The notes under the pieces were generated by a model, which was not told the origin of the DNA, did no database searches, and was given only the letters and a program-made list of their open reading frames with translations. DNA of 38,929 bases. Source: an uncultured Clostridia bacterium. GTDB lineage: Bacteria > Bacillota > Clostridia > TANB77 > CAG-508. Made by a program: the position numbers and the translations under genes. This document shows, in pieces, positions 17,578-26,292 of this stretch. The stretch is from contig CANSTR010000015.1 in NCBI GenBank assembly GCA_947649935.1, positions 1 through 38,929 on the forward strand, in the 5' to 3' direction. Within the stretch, counting starts at the first letter, position 1. The number at the start of each line of letters is the position of its first letter.

Positions 17578-20500
17578 ATGCCAAAATATATAAAAGATGT
17601 TTTTGCAGATTATGCAGTAGAAAATAATTTAATAGAAGCCGAAATCGAAAATATCAATTTATATAAAAAGACCAATAAATTGCAAATCAATGTGATTGCC
17701 AATCAGCCAATTCATTTAGCAGACATCGAAAGTTTTGAAAAATATGCTATCAAACGTTTTGGAGTTGTGCAGGCGCGCGTGGATATCAAATATCAGGACA
17801 TCGCAATTGAGCAAGATATTGAGAAACAGTGGCAAAATATTGTGAGTTACATTGCGAAAAAAGAGCCATTTAGCCGAGCTATTTTGAATCAAAGTCATCT
17901 TGAGATGAATGGCAAAAATCTAAATGTAAAATTAGCAATGAAAGGTGCTGATTTTTTATTGTCAAAGAAGTTTGACAAAGGCTTGGAGCATCTTTTGTTG
18001 AATTTGTATAACGAAAATTACAAAGTCACTTTTGAAGATGATTTAGATGAAACTTATGTTGCAAAATTTGAAGAACATTTGCAAAAACAGGAGAAGGAAA
18101 TTGCTCAAAAATTAGAGGAAGAAATCCAAAAAGAACAAGCAGATTTGCAATCACAAGAAAAAGAAATTGCAGCGCAAATGCAAGCAGAAACAGCAAGTGC
18201 GGCTTTAGAAGAACCAGAAGAAGTCACGCCACTGATTTTTGGTAGAAGCATGAACATCAAAAGTGACCCCATCAAAATTGCTGATATTTCAGTTGACACG
18301 GAGCGCGTTTGCCTTGATGGCGAAATTGTTAGAATTGGTGAATTGAAGGAATTACGCAACAATAAAGAAAAAATGATTTTTGATTTTGACTTGTACGACG
18401 GAACGAGCACGATGACTTGCAAAGCATTTTTTAAGACCGAAGAGGCAAAAAAAATCGAGAAAAGAATTAAGTCTGCGAAAGGCTTAAAAATTGACGGAAA
18501 TGCAAAATATAACCCATATGACAAAGAAATTGGCGTTGTGGCAAATACGATTATTGAAACTGCAGGGCGCAAAAAGCAAAAGCGAATGGACAACGCAAAT
18601 GAGAAAAGAGTGGAACTTCACATGCACACCAAAATGAGCCAAATGGATGCTGTAACATCGTGTACTGATTTGCTAAAACGCGCCATTGACTGGGGCTGGA
18701 AGTCCATTGCGATTACCGACCATGGTGTTGTGCAATCCTTTCCAGAAGCCCACAAATTTTTGAAAAGCACAGGCGCAGATTTGAAGGTTTTATATGGTGT
18801 GGAAGCGTATTTTGTAAGGGACAACGAACGCTCTGTCAAAAAAGATAAGGGACAGGAAATCGATACAGAATATTGTGTGCTAGATTTGGAAACTACAGGT
18901 TTTTCGCCGATTACCGAAAAAATCACAGAAGTTGGTATGATGAAAATCAAAAATGGCGAGGTCATCGACGAATTTGAATGTTTTGTCAATCCAGAAAAAC
19001 CAATTCCGTCAAGAGTGGTAGAAGTCACGCATATTACAGATGACATGGTAAAAGACGCGGAAACCATTGACAAAATCATTCCGAAAATGATTGAATTTAT
19101 GGGAGACGACGTTTTGGTTGCCCATAATGCCAAATTTGATATGGCGTTTTTAAAGCATAATTTTGAAAAATATGGTTACGAATTTAAGTATACGTATATT
19201 GACACTTTGCCACTTGCAAGGAGCATGTTTCCTGATTTTAAGAAATTTAAACTGGGAATTTTAGCGGACAAATTGGGAATTGTCGTAGAAGTGGCACATC
19301 GTGCGTTAGATGATGTCAAAACATTGGTTGGCGTTTTTCATAAAATGATTGAAATTGGCAAGGAAAAAGGCGTTCAAAAGATTGGAGATTTTGATACAAA
19401 ATTCAAAGCAGATTTTAAATCATTACGACCAAATCATATGATTATTTTAGCACAAAATTATGTGGGATTGAAAAATTTATATAAGCTAATTTCGTATTCG
19501 CATTTGGATTATTTTTATAAAAAACCACGTATTTTGAAAAGCGTGCTAGACAAGCATCGAGAGGGCTTGATTATTGGAAGTGCGTGCGAGGCAGGAGAGT
19601 TGTACATAGCAGTTCGAGATGGTAAGCCAGAAGAGGAAATTGAAGCAATTGCAGAATATTATGATTATTTGGAAATTCAGCCACTTGGCAATAATGAATA
19701 TTTAATCAGAAATGAAATGGTACCAAATAAGGAAGCCTTGCAGGAAATCAATCGCAAAATCGTTGACTTAGGCGAAAAATTAAATAAGCCAGTTGTAGCC
19801 ACTTGTGATGTGCATTTTTTGGACCCACAAGACGAAATTTATCGTCGCATTTTGCAGGCAGGACAAGGCTACGATGACGCTGACATGCAAGCGCCGTTGT
19901 ATTTGCGAACTACCGAAGAAATGATGAAAGAGTTTGACTATTTGGGATACGAAAAAGCGTATGAAATTGTAGTGAAAAATACGAATTTAATTTCTGATAT
20001 GTGTGAAAATATCAGCCCCATTTCGCCAGAAAAATGCCCGCCACACATTCCAGGCTGTGAGGAGGAAATCCGCAATATTGCATACAAAAAAGCGCATGAA
20101 TTGTATGGCGACCCACTTCCAGAAATTGTGCAAACTAGACTTGACAAAGAGCTCGATTCCATCATCAAAAATGGATTTTCCGTGATGTATATCATTGCGC
20201 AAAAATTGGTTTGGAAATCTAACGAAGATGGCTATATTGTAGGCTCTAGAGGTTCTGTTGGTTCGTCGTTTGTGGCAAATATGACAGGTATTACGGAGGT
20301 AAATTCGCTCAAAGCGCATTATCGTTGTCCGAATTGCAAATATTCTGATTTTTCGGATTATGGCGTTAAAAATGGGTTCGATTTGCCTGACAAAGATTGT
20401 CCAAAATGTGGACATCGACTTGACAAAGACGGCATGGATATTCCCTTTGAAACGTTCCTAGGTTTCAATGGCGACAAAGAGCCTGATATTGACTTGAATT

Positions 20501-21924
20501 TCTCGGGAGAATATCAAGCAAAAGCGCATAAATACACAGAAGTGATTTTCGGAAAAGGGACGACTTTCAAAGCAGGAACCGTGTCAGGTGTGCAAGATAA
20601 AACGGCGTTTGGTTATGTGCGCAAGTATTATGAGGAGCACCATATTCCGCTTCCCAAGGCAGAAATTGCGAGAATTTCGCAAGGGTGTTTGGATGTCAAA
20701 AGAACGACTGGTCAGCATCCAGGAGGCATTATCGTTGTGCCAAAAGGGCGTGAAATCTATGAATTTTGCCCGGTGCAACATCCAGCAGATAAAACCGATT
20801 CTGACATGATTACAACCCATTTTGATTATCACTCCATTGACCAAAACCTACTAAAACTCGATATTCTGGGCCATGATGATCCAACCATGATTCGAATGTT
20901 GCAAGATATCACTGGCACAGACCCAACGAAAATTCCGTTAGATGACAAAGCAACCATGTCGATTTTTAGTTCCACAGAGGCGCTTGGTGTCACACCAGAG
21001 CAAATTAAATCAGAGGTAGGAACCTATGGCGTTCCTGAATTTGGTACTGGTTTTAGCCGAGGGATGCTTTTGGAAACCAAACCAACGACTTTTGAGGAGT
21101 TAATTCGTTTGTCAGGTTTGTCGCATGGTACGGACGTTTGGCTGGGAAATGCGCAAGATTTAATCAAATCAGGAACCGCGACTTTAAGTGAGGCGATTTG
21201 TACGAGAGATGATATTATGATTTATTTGATGGATAAAGGATTGCCGCCAAATACGGCGTTTAAGATTATGGAATCTGTGCGTAAAGGAAAAATTGCTGGT
21301 GGAAAAGAGCCAAAATGGGAAGAATATCAGCAGATTATGCGTGAACATGATGTGCCAGAATGGTATATTAATTCATGCAAAAAAATAAAATATATGTTTC
21401 CAAAGGCACATGCGGCGGCGTATGTAACAAATGCTTTCCGTATCGCATATTACAAAGTGCATGACCCATTGGCTTATTATGCAGCTTATTTTTCAATTAG
21501 AGCAAAGGCTTTTGATAGCGAATTTATGATTTATGGCAAGGAAAAGGCAAAAAATAAAATGCGCGAAATTGAAATGATGGGAAATGAGGCGACTGATAAG
21601 GATTTGAAAATGCATGAAGATTTGGAGATTGTCATTGAGATGTACGAAAGAGGCTTTTCGTTTTTGGATGTGGATTTGTATCAATCGCATAGTACCAGAT
21701 TTCGCGTGGAAGATGGTGCGATACGCCCACCGCTAAACAGTATTGCAGGTCTAGGAGATGTGGCTGCAGAGAGCATTTTTGAGGCGGCGCAAGAGGAGCC
21801 ATTTGAGTGTATTGATGATATGCAGGCACGTTCTAAAGTGGGAAAGGCGATTACAGAGTTGTTGCAGAAATTTGGGTGTTTGAAGGGAATGACGCAAAGT
21901 AATCAGATGAGTTTATTCGTGTAG
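17578..21924 (+). CDS. polC: DNA polymerase III alpha subunit, PolC type
   Basis: The replicative polymerase of low-G+C Gram-positives, with built-in 3'-5' proofreading; 1448 residues, full length. Order: N-terminal domains and a Glu/Gln-rich linker (about 165-200), OB fold, PHP domain (ELHMHTKMSQMDAVTS) interrupted by the DEDD exonuclease (VLDLETTGFSP, VAHNAKFDMAFL, HRALDDVKT), a four-Cys zinc site (CPNC and CPKC), and the catalytic palm with EPDIDLNFSGEYQ and GTVSGVQDKTAFGYV. ATG 17578 has AAAGGA 15 nt upstream, longer than usual. Its own promoter lies at 17439. The stop codon TAG is formed by the head of a GTAGGGG repeat. In many relatives proS and ispG come between rseP and polC; here two unrelated genes do. 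Confidence 0.97.
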   Translation: MPKYIKDVFADYAVENNLIEAEIENINLYKKTNKLQINVIANQPIHLADIESFEKYAIKRFGVVQARVDIKYQDIAIEQDIEKQWQNIVSYIAKKEPFSRAILNQSHLEMNGKNLNVKLAMKGADFLLSKKFDKGLEHLLLNLYNENYKVTFEDDLDETYVAKFEEHLQKQEKEIAQKLEEEIQKEQADLQSQEKEIAAQMQAETASAALEEPEEVTPLIFGRSMNIKSDPIKIADISVDTERVCLDGEIVRIGELKELRNNKEKMIFDFDLYDGTSTMTCKAFFKTEEAKKIEKRIKSAKGLKIDGNAKYNPYDKEIGVVANTIIETAGRKKQKRMDNANEKRVELHMHTKMSQMDAVTSCTDLLKRAIDWGWKSIAITDHGVVQSFPEAHKFLKSTGADLKVLYGVEAYFVRDNERSVKKDKGQEIDTEYCVLDLETTGFSPITEKITEVGMMKIKNGEVIDEFECFVNPEKPIPSRVVEVTHITDDMVKDAETIDKIIPKMIEFMGDDVLVAHNAKFDMAFLKHNFEKYGYEFKYTYIDTLPLARSMFPDFKKFKLGILADKLGIVVEVAHRALDDVKTLVGVFHKMIEIGKEKGVQKIGDFDTKFKADFKSLRPNHMIILAQNYVGLKNLYKLISYSHLDYFYKKPRILKSVLDKHREGLIIGSACEAGELYIAVRDGKPEEEIEAIAEYYDYLEIQPLGNNEYLIRNEMVPNKEALQEINRKIVDLGEKLNKPVVATCDVHFLDPQDEIYRRILQAGQGYDDADMQAPLYLRTTEEMMKEFDYLGYEKAYEIVVKNTNLISDMCENISPISPEKCPPHIPGCEEEIRNIAYKKAHELYGDPLPEIVQTRLDKELDSIIKNGFSVMYIIAQKLVWKSNEDGYIVGSRGSVGSSFVANMTGITEVNSLKAHYRCPNCKYSDFSDYGVKNGFDLPDKDCPKCGHRLDKDGMDIPFETFLGFNGDKEPDIDLNFSGEYQAKAHKYTEVIFGKGTTFKAGTVSGVQDKTAFGYVRKYYEEHHIPLPKAEIARISQGCLDVKRTTGQHPGGIIVVPKGREIYEFCPVQHPADKTDSDMITTHFDYHSIDQNLLKLDILGHDDPTMIRMLQDITGTDPTKIPLDDKATMSIFSSTEALGVTPEQIKSEVGTYGVPEFGTGFSRGMLLETKPTTFEELIRLSGLSHGTDVWLGNAQDLIKSGTATLSEAICTRDDIMIYLMDKGLPPNTAFKIMESVRKGKIAGGKEPKWEEYQQIMREHDVPEWYINSCKKIKYMFPKAHAAAYVTNAFRIAYYKVHDPLAYYAAYFSIRAKAFDSEFMIYGKEKAKNKMREIEMMGNEATDKDLKMHEDLEIVIEMYERGFSFLDVDLYQSHSTRFRVEDGAIRPPLNSIAGLGDVAAESIFEAAQEEPFECIDDMQARSKVGKAITELLQKFGCLKGMTQSNQMSLFV

Positions 21925-21944
21925 GGGCGTGCATTGCACGTCCG
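21921..21944 (+). repeat. GTAGGGG palindromic repeat, copy 8, supplying the polC stop
   Basis: Stem GGGCGTGC/GCACGTCC with one G-T pair, loop ATT. Bases 2-4 of the repeat (TAG at 21922) are the polC stop codon. Confidence 0.8.
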
Positions 21945-22100
21945 AGGGACATAAGGGACTTTGCCCCTTATGAATCCCCACAAAGGGCACTGTCCTTTTG
22001 AATCCTGCCCTTCAGCCAGGGGGGCAAGGTTTGCCAAATTGGTTAGTGTGCATCTGTTTTGTGCCCGCGCGATAAGCGCGCGAGGGAGTTTTTTATAAAT
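21945..22100. other. GC-rich, hairpin-dense intergenic region
   Basis: G+C is about 54% over 21961-22080, far above the surrounding genes. It holds several hairpins: CATAAGGG/CCCTTATG (21950-21972), AAAGG/CCTTT near 21982-21998, and the one listed at 22064. No coding signal or ribosome site is seen. It resembles a foreign or mobile intergenic block, origin unknown. Confidence 0.6.
22064..22094 (+). terminator. Possible terminator of polC
   Basis: Stem CGCGC (22066-22070) with GCGCG (22076-22080), loop GATAA, followed after 9 nt by six T. The spacer makes it non-canonical. Confidence 0.4.
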
Positions 22101-22126
22101 GTAGGGGGCGATGCTTACATCCCTCC
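22101..22126 (+). repeat. GTAGGGG palindromic repeat, copy 9 (decayed)
   Basis: GTAGGGGG head and CATCCCTCC tail; the stem keeps GATG/CATC but loses outer pairs. It is 20 nt before the next start. Confidence 0.6.
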
Positions 22127-22145
22127 AACTTTTAAGGAGAGAAGA

Positions 22146-22469
22146 ATGATTTTAGGAATGCCGATGAAATATATCTTGATCTATTTTTTAGCGATTAATT
22201 TAATTGGATTTTTAACGATGTGGTATGACAAACATCAAGCCAAATGGGGAAATTGGCGAGTGCCGGAGAAGACGCTTTTTATGCTTACATTTTTAGGTGG
22301 CGGATTTGGTACAATTGCTGGGATGTACACGTTTCGCCATAAAACGAAAAAAATGCGATTTGTGATTGGTTTTCCAACAATACTGATTTCGGAAATTTGT
22401 TTGATTGTTTATTTGGCATTGTATGGAAAAGAGAAATTTGGGGTGCTGTTTGAATTGTTTCAGATTTAA
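22146..22469 (+). CDS. DUF1294 family membrane protein
   Basis: A 107-residue membrane protein of the DUF1294 family: an N-terminal helix (YILIYFLAINLIGFLTMW), the conserved YDKHQAKWGNWRVPEKTLF segment, a Gly-rich second helix (LTFLGGGFGTIAGMYTF), the RHKTKK motif and a third helix. Function is unknown. The ATG at 22146 is chosen because AAGGAGA (22134-22140) lies 5 nt upstream; extending to 22059 would translate through a repeat and the GC-rich block. It stands alone between polC and the lipase gene. Confidence 0.88.
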   Translation: MILGMPMKYILIYFLAINLIGFLTMWYDKHQAKWGNWRVPEKTLFMLTFLGGGFGTIAGMYTFRHKTKKMRFVIGFPTILISEICLIVYLALYGKEKFGVLFELFQI

Positions 22470-22505
22470 AGAGTTTAAAATGAGGTGATGCATATTTTTG
22501 ATGTT

Positions 22506-22542
22506 TTGTCAACTTGACATAAAATTAAAAATATGATATAAT
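22506..22542 (+). promoter_or_regulatory. Dyad-35 promoter module copy B
   Basis: Perfect palindrome TGTCAA-C-TTGACA (22507-22519) over the -35 (22514-22519), 17 nt, TATAAT (22537-22542). A hairpin with a T-run starts 6 nt downstream. Confidence 0.75.
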
Positions 22543-22547
22543 GAAAG

Positions 22548-22579
22548 ATGGGGGTATTTTATAAATGCCTCTATTTTTT
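22548..22579 (+). terminator. Hairpin plus T-run at the +1 of module B
   Basis: An 11-bp stem (22548-22558 with 22564-22574, including G-T pairs), 5-nt loop TTATA, then TTTTT. It would sit at the very 5' end of the transcript from 22506. Confidence 0.6.
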
Positions 22580-22606
22580 ATTGTGGAAATGGAGAAGGTT
22601 TGTAAT

Positions 22607-22635
22607 TTGACAAATTATGTAAAATGAAGTACAAT
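22607..22635 (+). promoter_or_regulatory. Second promoter of the patatin-like gene
   Basis: Consensus TTGACA (22607-22612), 17 nt, TACAAT (22630-22635), 49 nt before the start. Confidence 0.65.
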
Positions 22636-22684
22636 ATAATTGTAACTACTGTATATTCAGTTTTTAGAAAGAAGGGATGAATAT

Positions 22685-23425
22685 ATGCGGAAAAAGTTAA
22701 ATGTAGCAGTTGTTGGTGGAGGGCTTTGCACTCTAATTCCTCTAGGTGGTTATTCAGTTATTTGGATGATAATGGAGCCAGATAGCTATTCTGGAGATAG
22801 CATGGGTGCTATAGTCATAATTAGCTTAGCCATAGGCAAAACCCCATTGGAAATTGAACAATTTTTGGCTAAGAATGCATTATCTTTTTGTCTACCAGTA
22901 GTAGGAAAAGAGATGATGAGGTCAAAACTGGATGAGTTTTGGAATGGCATAAAATTTGCGGATTTACCAGTGGAATGCAATGTTTCGATTGCATTGACAC
23001 CACCTAAGGAATTCATGAGAACAATTATTCCTTATGTAGTGACACGTGAAAATGCAGGAGAAAGAAAAGCTGCTGATATAGCTGTAGATAGCTCTACAGT
23101 ACCAGGGCTATATTTGCCAAATCAATTAATAGTAGATGGCAAAAAATATTTAGCTTTGGATGGTGGCTTGGCACTGAATCCACCGTTGATTCCGGATGCA
23201 AAAAATATTTTGTTTTCTTATGAGAATCCTTCAAGTTTAAAGGAGAATTCATGGAACAAATGGGCACGTTTTCCGCAGAATGAGAAAGCGGATCTCTTAT
23301 TCAATCCATATACTGAGCAGTTTGGTATGCTGGGAGGAGCCAAGAAAGTATGCGATGCTTTTGAGTTTGGCAGACAAGCGATGCAAAAGGAAAAAACTCA
23401 ATTTCTAGAGAAATTAGGGTTTTAG
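22685..23425 (+). CDS. Small patatin-like phospholipase/acyl hydrolase
   Basis: A 246-residue protein with the patatin layout: N-terminal Gly-rich VVGGGLCT turn (oxyanion hole), nucleophile Ser39 in GDSMG, and the catalytic Asp159 in DGGLALNPP. Patatins use this Ser-Asp dyad to hydrolyse acyl esters of lipids. Residues 10-30 are hydrophobic but include the active-site turn, so they are probably not a membrane anchor. The G-D-S-M-G box deviates from the more usual G-T-S-A-G. Genes next to it do not suggest a specific pathway. Two promoter signals lie upstream, the first followed by a hairpin, so conditional expression is plausible. Confidence 0.75.
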   Translation: MRKKLNVAVVGGGLCTLIPLGGYSVIWMIMEPDSYSGDSMGAIVIISLAIGKTPLEIEQFLAKNALSFCLPVVGKEMMRSKLDEFWNGIKFADLPVECNVSIALTPPKEFMRTIIPYVVTRENAGERKAADIAVDSSTVPGLYLPNQLIVDGKKYLALDGGLALNPPLIPDAKNILFSYENPSSLKENSWNKWARFPQNEKADLLFNPYTEQFGMLGGAKKVCDAFEFGRQAMQKEKTQFLEKLGF

Positions 23426-23438
23426 TAAACTAAATGGG

Positions 23439-23485
23439 AGATTTTCTTTTAACAGGTGAGTATGTTAAAAGAAAATCTTTTTTTA
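23439..23485 (+). terminator. Strong terminator after the patatin-like gene
   Basis: A perfect 16-bp stem, AGATTTTCTTTTAACA (23439-23454) with its complement at 23463-23478, loop of 8, then seven T. Confidence 0.9.
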
Positions 23486-23487
23486 TA

Positions 23488-23515
23488 TTGCTAAATTATT
23501 ATAACATGATATAAT
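23488..23515 (+). promoter_or_regulatory. Promoter of the S66 peptidase gene
   Basis: TTGCTA (23488-23493), 16 nt, TATAAT (23510-23515), close after the preceding terminator. Confidence 0.55.
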
Positions 23516-23540
23516 AATAAAAAATAATTGGGAGGTCACG

Positions 23541-24554
23541 ATGAAATATCCGGATTTTTTGAAAAAGGGTGATGGTATTGCAGTTACGGCGATTTCTGAT
23601 GGAATTGTGGAAGAGAAGAAGCTTTTGAAATATGAAAATGCGATTAAGAATATAGAAAATATGGGGTTTCGCTTTTGCGAAACGGAAAATGTTAGACAAA
23701 GTAAAAATGGTAGGAGTTCGTCAGCTAGTGAGCGTGCCAAGCAGTTTATGAAAGTGTGGGAAGACGAGAATGTTGCCAGCATTATTGGCGCAGCAGGTGG
23801 CGATTTTGCTTGTGAGATGTTGGATGAGTTGGATTTTGAAACTTTGAAAAATGCTAAACCAAAGTGGTTTCAAGGTTTCTCCGATAGTACGAATTTGGGA
23901 TTTGTGTTAACAACGAATTTAGAAATTGCCACCATTTATGGCGAAACCATTAAAGATTATGGTGCTTGCGAACTTTTTGAAAACTTGACAAATTCGATCA
24001 AATTGATGCAAGGAGAGGAAATTGTTCAAAAAGGATTTGGAGTGTGTGAACCTCAAGATGCGCAAAGGGAAGGATTTGAATCTTATCGTTTGACGCAAAA
24101 AACTGTGTGGAAGAATTTGAAGGGAGAGAAAAAATTTCATTTTTCTGGAAGAAGCATTGGTGGCTGTTTTGATGTGATTATTAATTTGATTGGAACTAAA
24201 TATGATAATGTGAAAAATTATATAGAGAAATATAAGAAAGATGGAATTGTGTGGTTTTTCGATATTTTTGAAATGTCCACACCGCAGATATTTTGCCATT
24301 TGTGGCAAATGAAAAATGCGGGTTATTTTGAACATTGCAAGGGAATTTTGTTTGGACGACCATTTATGGTGCGCGAGGATTACGAAATGAGTTTGGCAGA
24401 TGTGGTGAAAGATGCCATTGGAAAGTTGCAAATTCCGATTGTGCTAGATATTGATATTGGGCACGTTCCGCCACAAATGCCGATTGTTAATGGCGCCATT
24501 TTGGAGGTCGAGTCTTCTGATGAAAAATCAGAAATCAAAACTTTTTTGAGATAA
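23541..24554 (+). CDS. S66 family peptidase (LD-carboxypeptidase/MccF-like)
   Basis: A 337-residue cytoplasmic serine peptidase of family S66, which includes LD-carboxypeptidases that trim tetrapeptides during peptidoglycan recycling and MccF-type enzymes that inactivate microcin C-like compounds. Motifs: KKGDGIAVTA at the N-terminus, AAGGDFACEML, the nucleophile Ser in FQGFSDST, and the C-terminal DIDIGHVPPQMPIVNGA with the catalytic His. It is nearer in layout to the MccF branch (GFSD with a downstream LTTNLE segment), but this was judged by eye. ATG 23541 follows GGGAGG. It has its own promoter. Confidence 0.88.
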   Translation: MKYPDFLKKGDGIAVTAISDGIVEEKKLLKYENAIKNIENMGFRFCETENVRQSKNGRSSSASERAKQFMKVWEDENVASIIGAAGGDFACEMLDELDFETLKNAKPKWFQGFSDSTNLGFVLTTNLEIATIYGETIKDYGACELFENLTNSIKLMQGEEIVQKGFGVCEPQDAQREGFESYRLTQKTVWKNLKGEKKFHFSGRSIGGCFDVIINLIGTKYDNVKNYIEKYKKDGIVWFFDIFEMSTPQIFCHLWQMKNAGYFEHCKGILFGRPFMVREDYEMSLADVVKDAIGKLQIPIVLDIDIGHVPPQMPIVNGAILEVESSDEKSEIKTFLR

Positions 24555-24587
24555 ATGAAAAAAGTTCTAGCTTTTTGAAAAAAACTG

Positions 24588-24596
24588 TGATATAGT
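24588..24596 (+). promoter_or_regulatory. Extended -10 element before the VanW gene
   Basis: TG-A-TATAGT, an extended -10 without a good -35, about 95 nt before the start. Confidence 0.35.
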
Positions 24597-24691
24597 ATCA
24601 ATGGTTAAAAAATATTTCACAAAAACGGAAGAATTTAAAAAACGAAAGATGCAGAAAATAGAGGGGTTACGCACAGAAGGAATGTTGGAAT

Positions 24692-26281
24692 ATGACGAAA
24701 AAAGTGAAAAACGTTAAGAAGAAAATTCAAGAAAAACCAAAAGAGACAAATGGTAAGCCTGTCAAAAAGGAAGAGACGGCACTGGTTGTTGTCAAGAAAA
24801 AGAAGCTAGATTTGGCTATTATTCTTGAAAAAGAAGTTTTTAAGAAAACTGTAAAAACATTGAGTTTGGCGTTTATTGGAACGATTGTGATTGCGTATAT
24901 AGCGCTGATGGTGCTGGTTGCGACGAGCATTTTTTATGTTTCACATTTGCAAAACGGCTTGATTCAGCAAGGCGTTTTTGTAGCTGGAATCAGTGTGGCT
25001 GATATGTCCGCAGAGGACGCTGTCAACCTTGTTTCGGCGAAATTGAATGAACAAATTCCAGAGCAAATGATTTTGTGTTATCAAGAAAATACATATGGTT
25101 TGAATTTGCAAGATTTGGAACCTAAGTTTGATGTGGAGTCAGCTGTTTCGGAGGCTTATTCGATTGGGCGAACGAAGCATGTGGTAAAAGATTTATGGGA
25201 ATATGCTGAGGCGATGAAATATTCAGTGAATCTTGATTGTGAGTTGCAATATCATGAGGAAAATTTGAATCAATTGTTGTTTAATTTGGCAGAGCAATTA
25301 CCAGATAAGGTGCAAGAATATAGCTATCAAGTGGAAAATGATGTGCTTACGATTAACTGCGGGAAGCGTGGAATTGCGTTAGATGAACCGGAATTAAAAA
25401 ACAGAATTGTGGCTCAGTTGCAAGAGAGAAATTATGAAGAAATCGAAATTCCAACGCTTGAGGTTTTGCCAAAAGAGATAGATTTGCAGGCGATTCATGA
25501 TGAGATTTATGGTGAGCCAGAAGATGCTTATGTGACGGAAAATCCATTCATGATTCATCCAGAGAAAATTGGTGTGGATTTTGATGTGGAGAAAGCACAG
25601 AGAAATATTGATATTGTTCCGAATTCGGAACAATATGCAGTTGATTTGATTTTGACGAATCCAGCTGTTTTTGTGAAAGACTTGAATATTTTTCCAGACC
25701 GTTTATCCACATTTAGTACAAATTATGTGAATAACGCAAATCGTACGATGAATTTAATTTTGGCTTCGAATAAGATTAATGGAAAAGTGTTGTTGCCAGG
25801 TGAAACGTTTTCGTTTAATCAAGTGGTTGGCGAAAGGACAATTGCGGCTGGCTACAAAAATGCAGCGATTTTTGTGAATGGGCAGGTGGAAGATGGTTTG
25901 GCAGGCGGAATTTGTCAAGTGTCTTCTACATTGTATGATGCCGTTGTGGGCGCCAATTTGAAGGTTACGAAGCGACAAAATCATTCGATGTTGACTTCGT
26001 ATTTGGCGGGTGGAAAGGATGCGACTGTTGTGTGGGGACGCTATGATTTTCAATTTGTGAATAGTCGTGAATATCCGATAAAAATAGGAATGAGCGTACA
26101 AGGTGGCGTGATAACGGCGACGATTGATGGCATTCGATCGAATGAAGAATATGAAATAACCATTGAATCGCGCTATGTAGGTATGTCAGGAGCGTATAAG
26201 GTTTACAATGCGTATAAGGTGTATCGACAAAATGGAGTGGAAGTGAAGAGAGAGTTTTTGTCAAGAGATTTGTATAAATAG
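24692..26281 (+). CDS. VanW family membrane-anchored protein with peptidoglycan-binding-like domain
   Basis: A 529-residue protein: Lys-rich cytoplasmic tail (1-60), one membrane helix (about 64-90), two extracellular modules typical of the PG-binding-4 family (GISVADMSAEDAVNLV and repeat-like segments to ~290), then a VanW domain (about 350-490). VanW signatures seen are LPGETFSFNQVVGERT, GGICQVSSTLYDAVV and QNHSM. VanW was named from glycopeptide-resistance clusters; its biochemical role is unknown and there are no vanHAX genes here, so resistance should not be inferred. YoaR of Bacillus has a similar layout. It lies 11 nt before the epimerase gene. Confidence 0.9.
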   Translation: MTKKVKNVKKKIQEKPKETNGKPVKKEETALVVVKKKKLDLAIILEKEVFKKTVKTLSLAFIGTIVIAYIALMVLVATSIFYVSHLQNGLIQQGVFVAGISVADMSAEDAVNLVSAKLNEQIPEQMILCYQENTYGLNLQDLEPKFDVESAVSEAYSIGRTKHVVKDLWEYAEAMKYSVNLDCELQYHEENLNQLLFNLAEQLPDKVQEYSYQVENDVLTINCGKRGIALDEPELKNRIVAQLQERNYEEIEIPTLEVLPKEIDLQAIHDEIYGEPEDAYVTENPFMIHPEKIGVDFDVEKAQRNIDIVPNSEQYAVDLILTNPAVFVKDLNIFPDRLSTFSTNYVNNANRTMNLILASNKINGKVLLPGETFSFNQVVGERTIAAGYKNAAIFVNGQVEDGLAGGICQVSSTLYDAVVGANLKVTKRQNHSMLTSYLAGGKDATVVWGRYDFQFVNSREYPIKIGMSVQGGVITATIDGIRSNEEYEITIESRYVGMSGAYKVYNAYKVYRQNGVEVKREFLSRDLYK

Positions 26282-26292
26282 AGGGGGCAAAA

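Noticed and set aside
22059..22145. N-terminal extension of the DUF1294 gene from an upstream start
   Set aside because: It would translate through a GC-rich hairpin and a repeat; the AAGGAGA site places the start at 22146.
24555..24587. Weak AAAAAG/CTTTTT hairpin as a terminator of the S66 peptidase gene
   Set aside because: Only six A-T-rich pairs with no G+C core; too weak to call.
24692..26281. Glycopeptide-resistance locus because of the VanW domain
   Set aside because: No vanH, ligase, vanX or VanRS-type genes are present, and VanW domains occur widely in susceptible Firmicutes.
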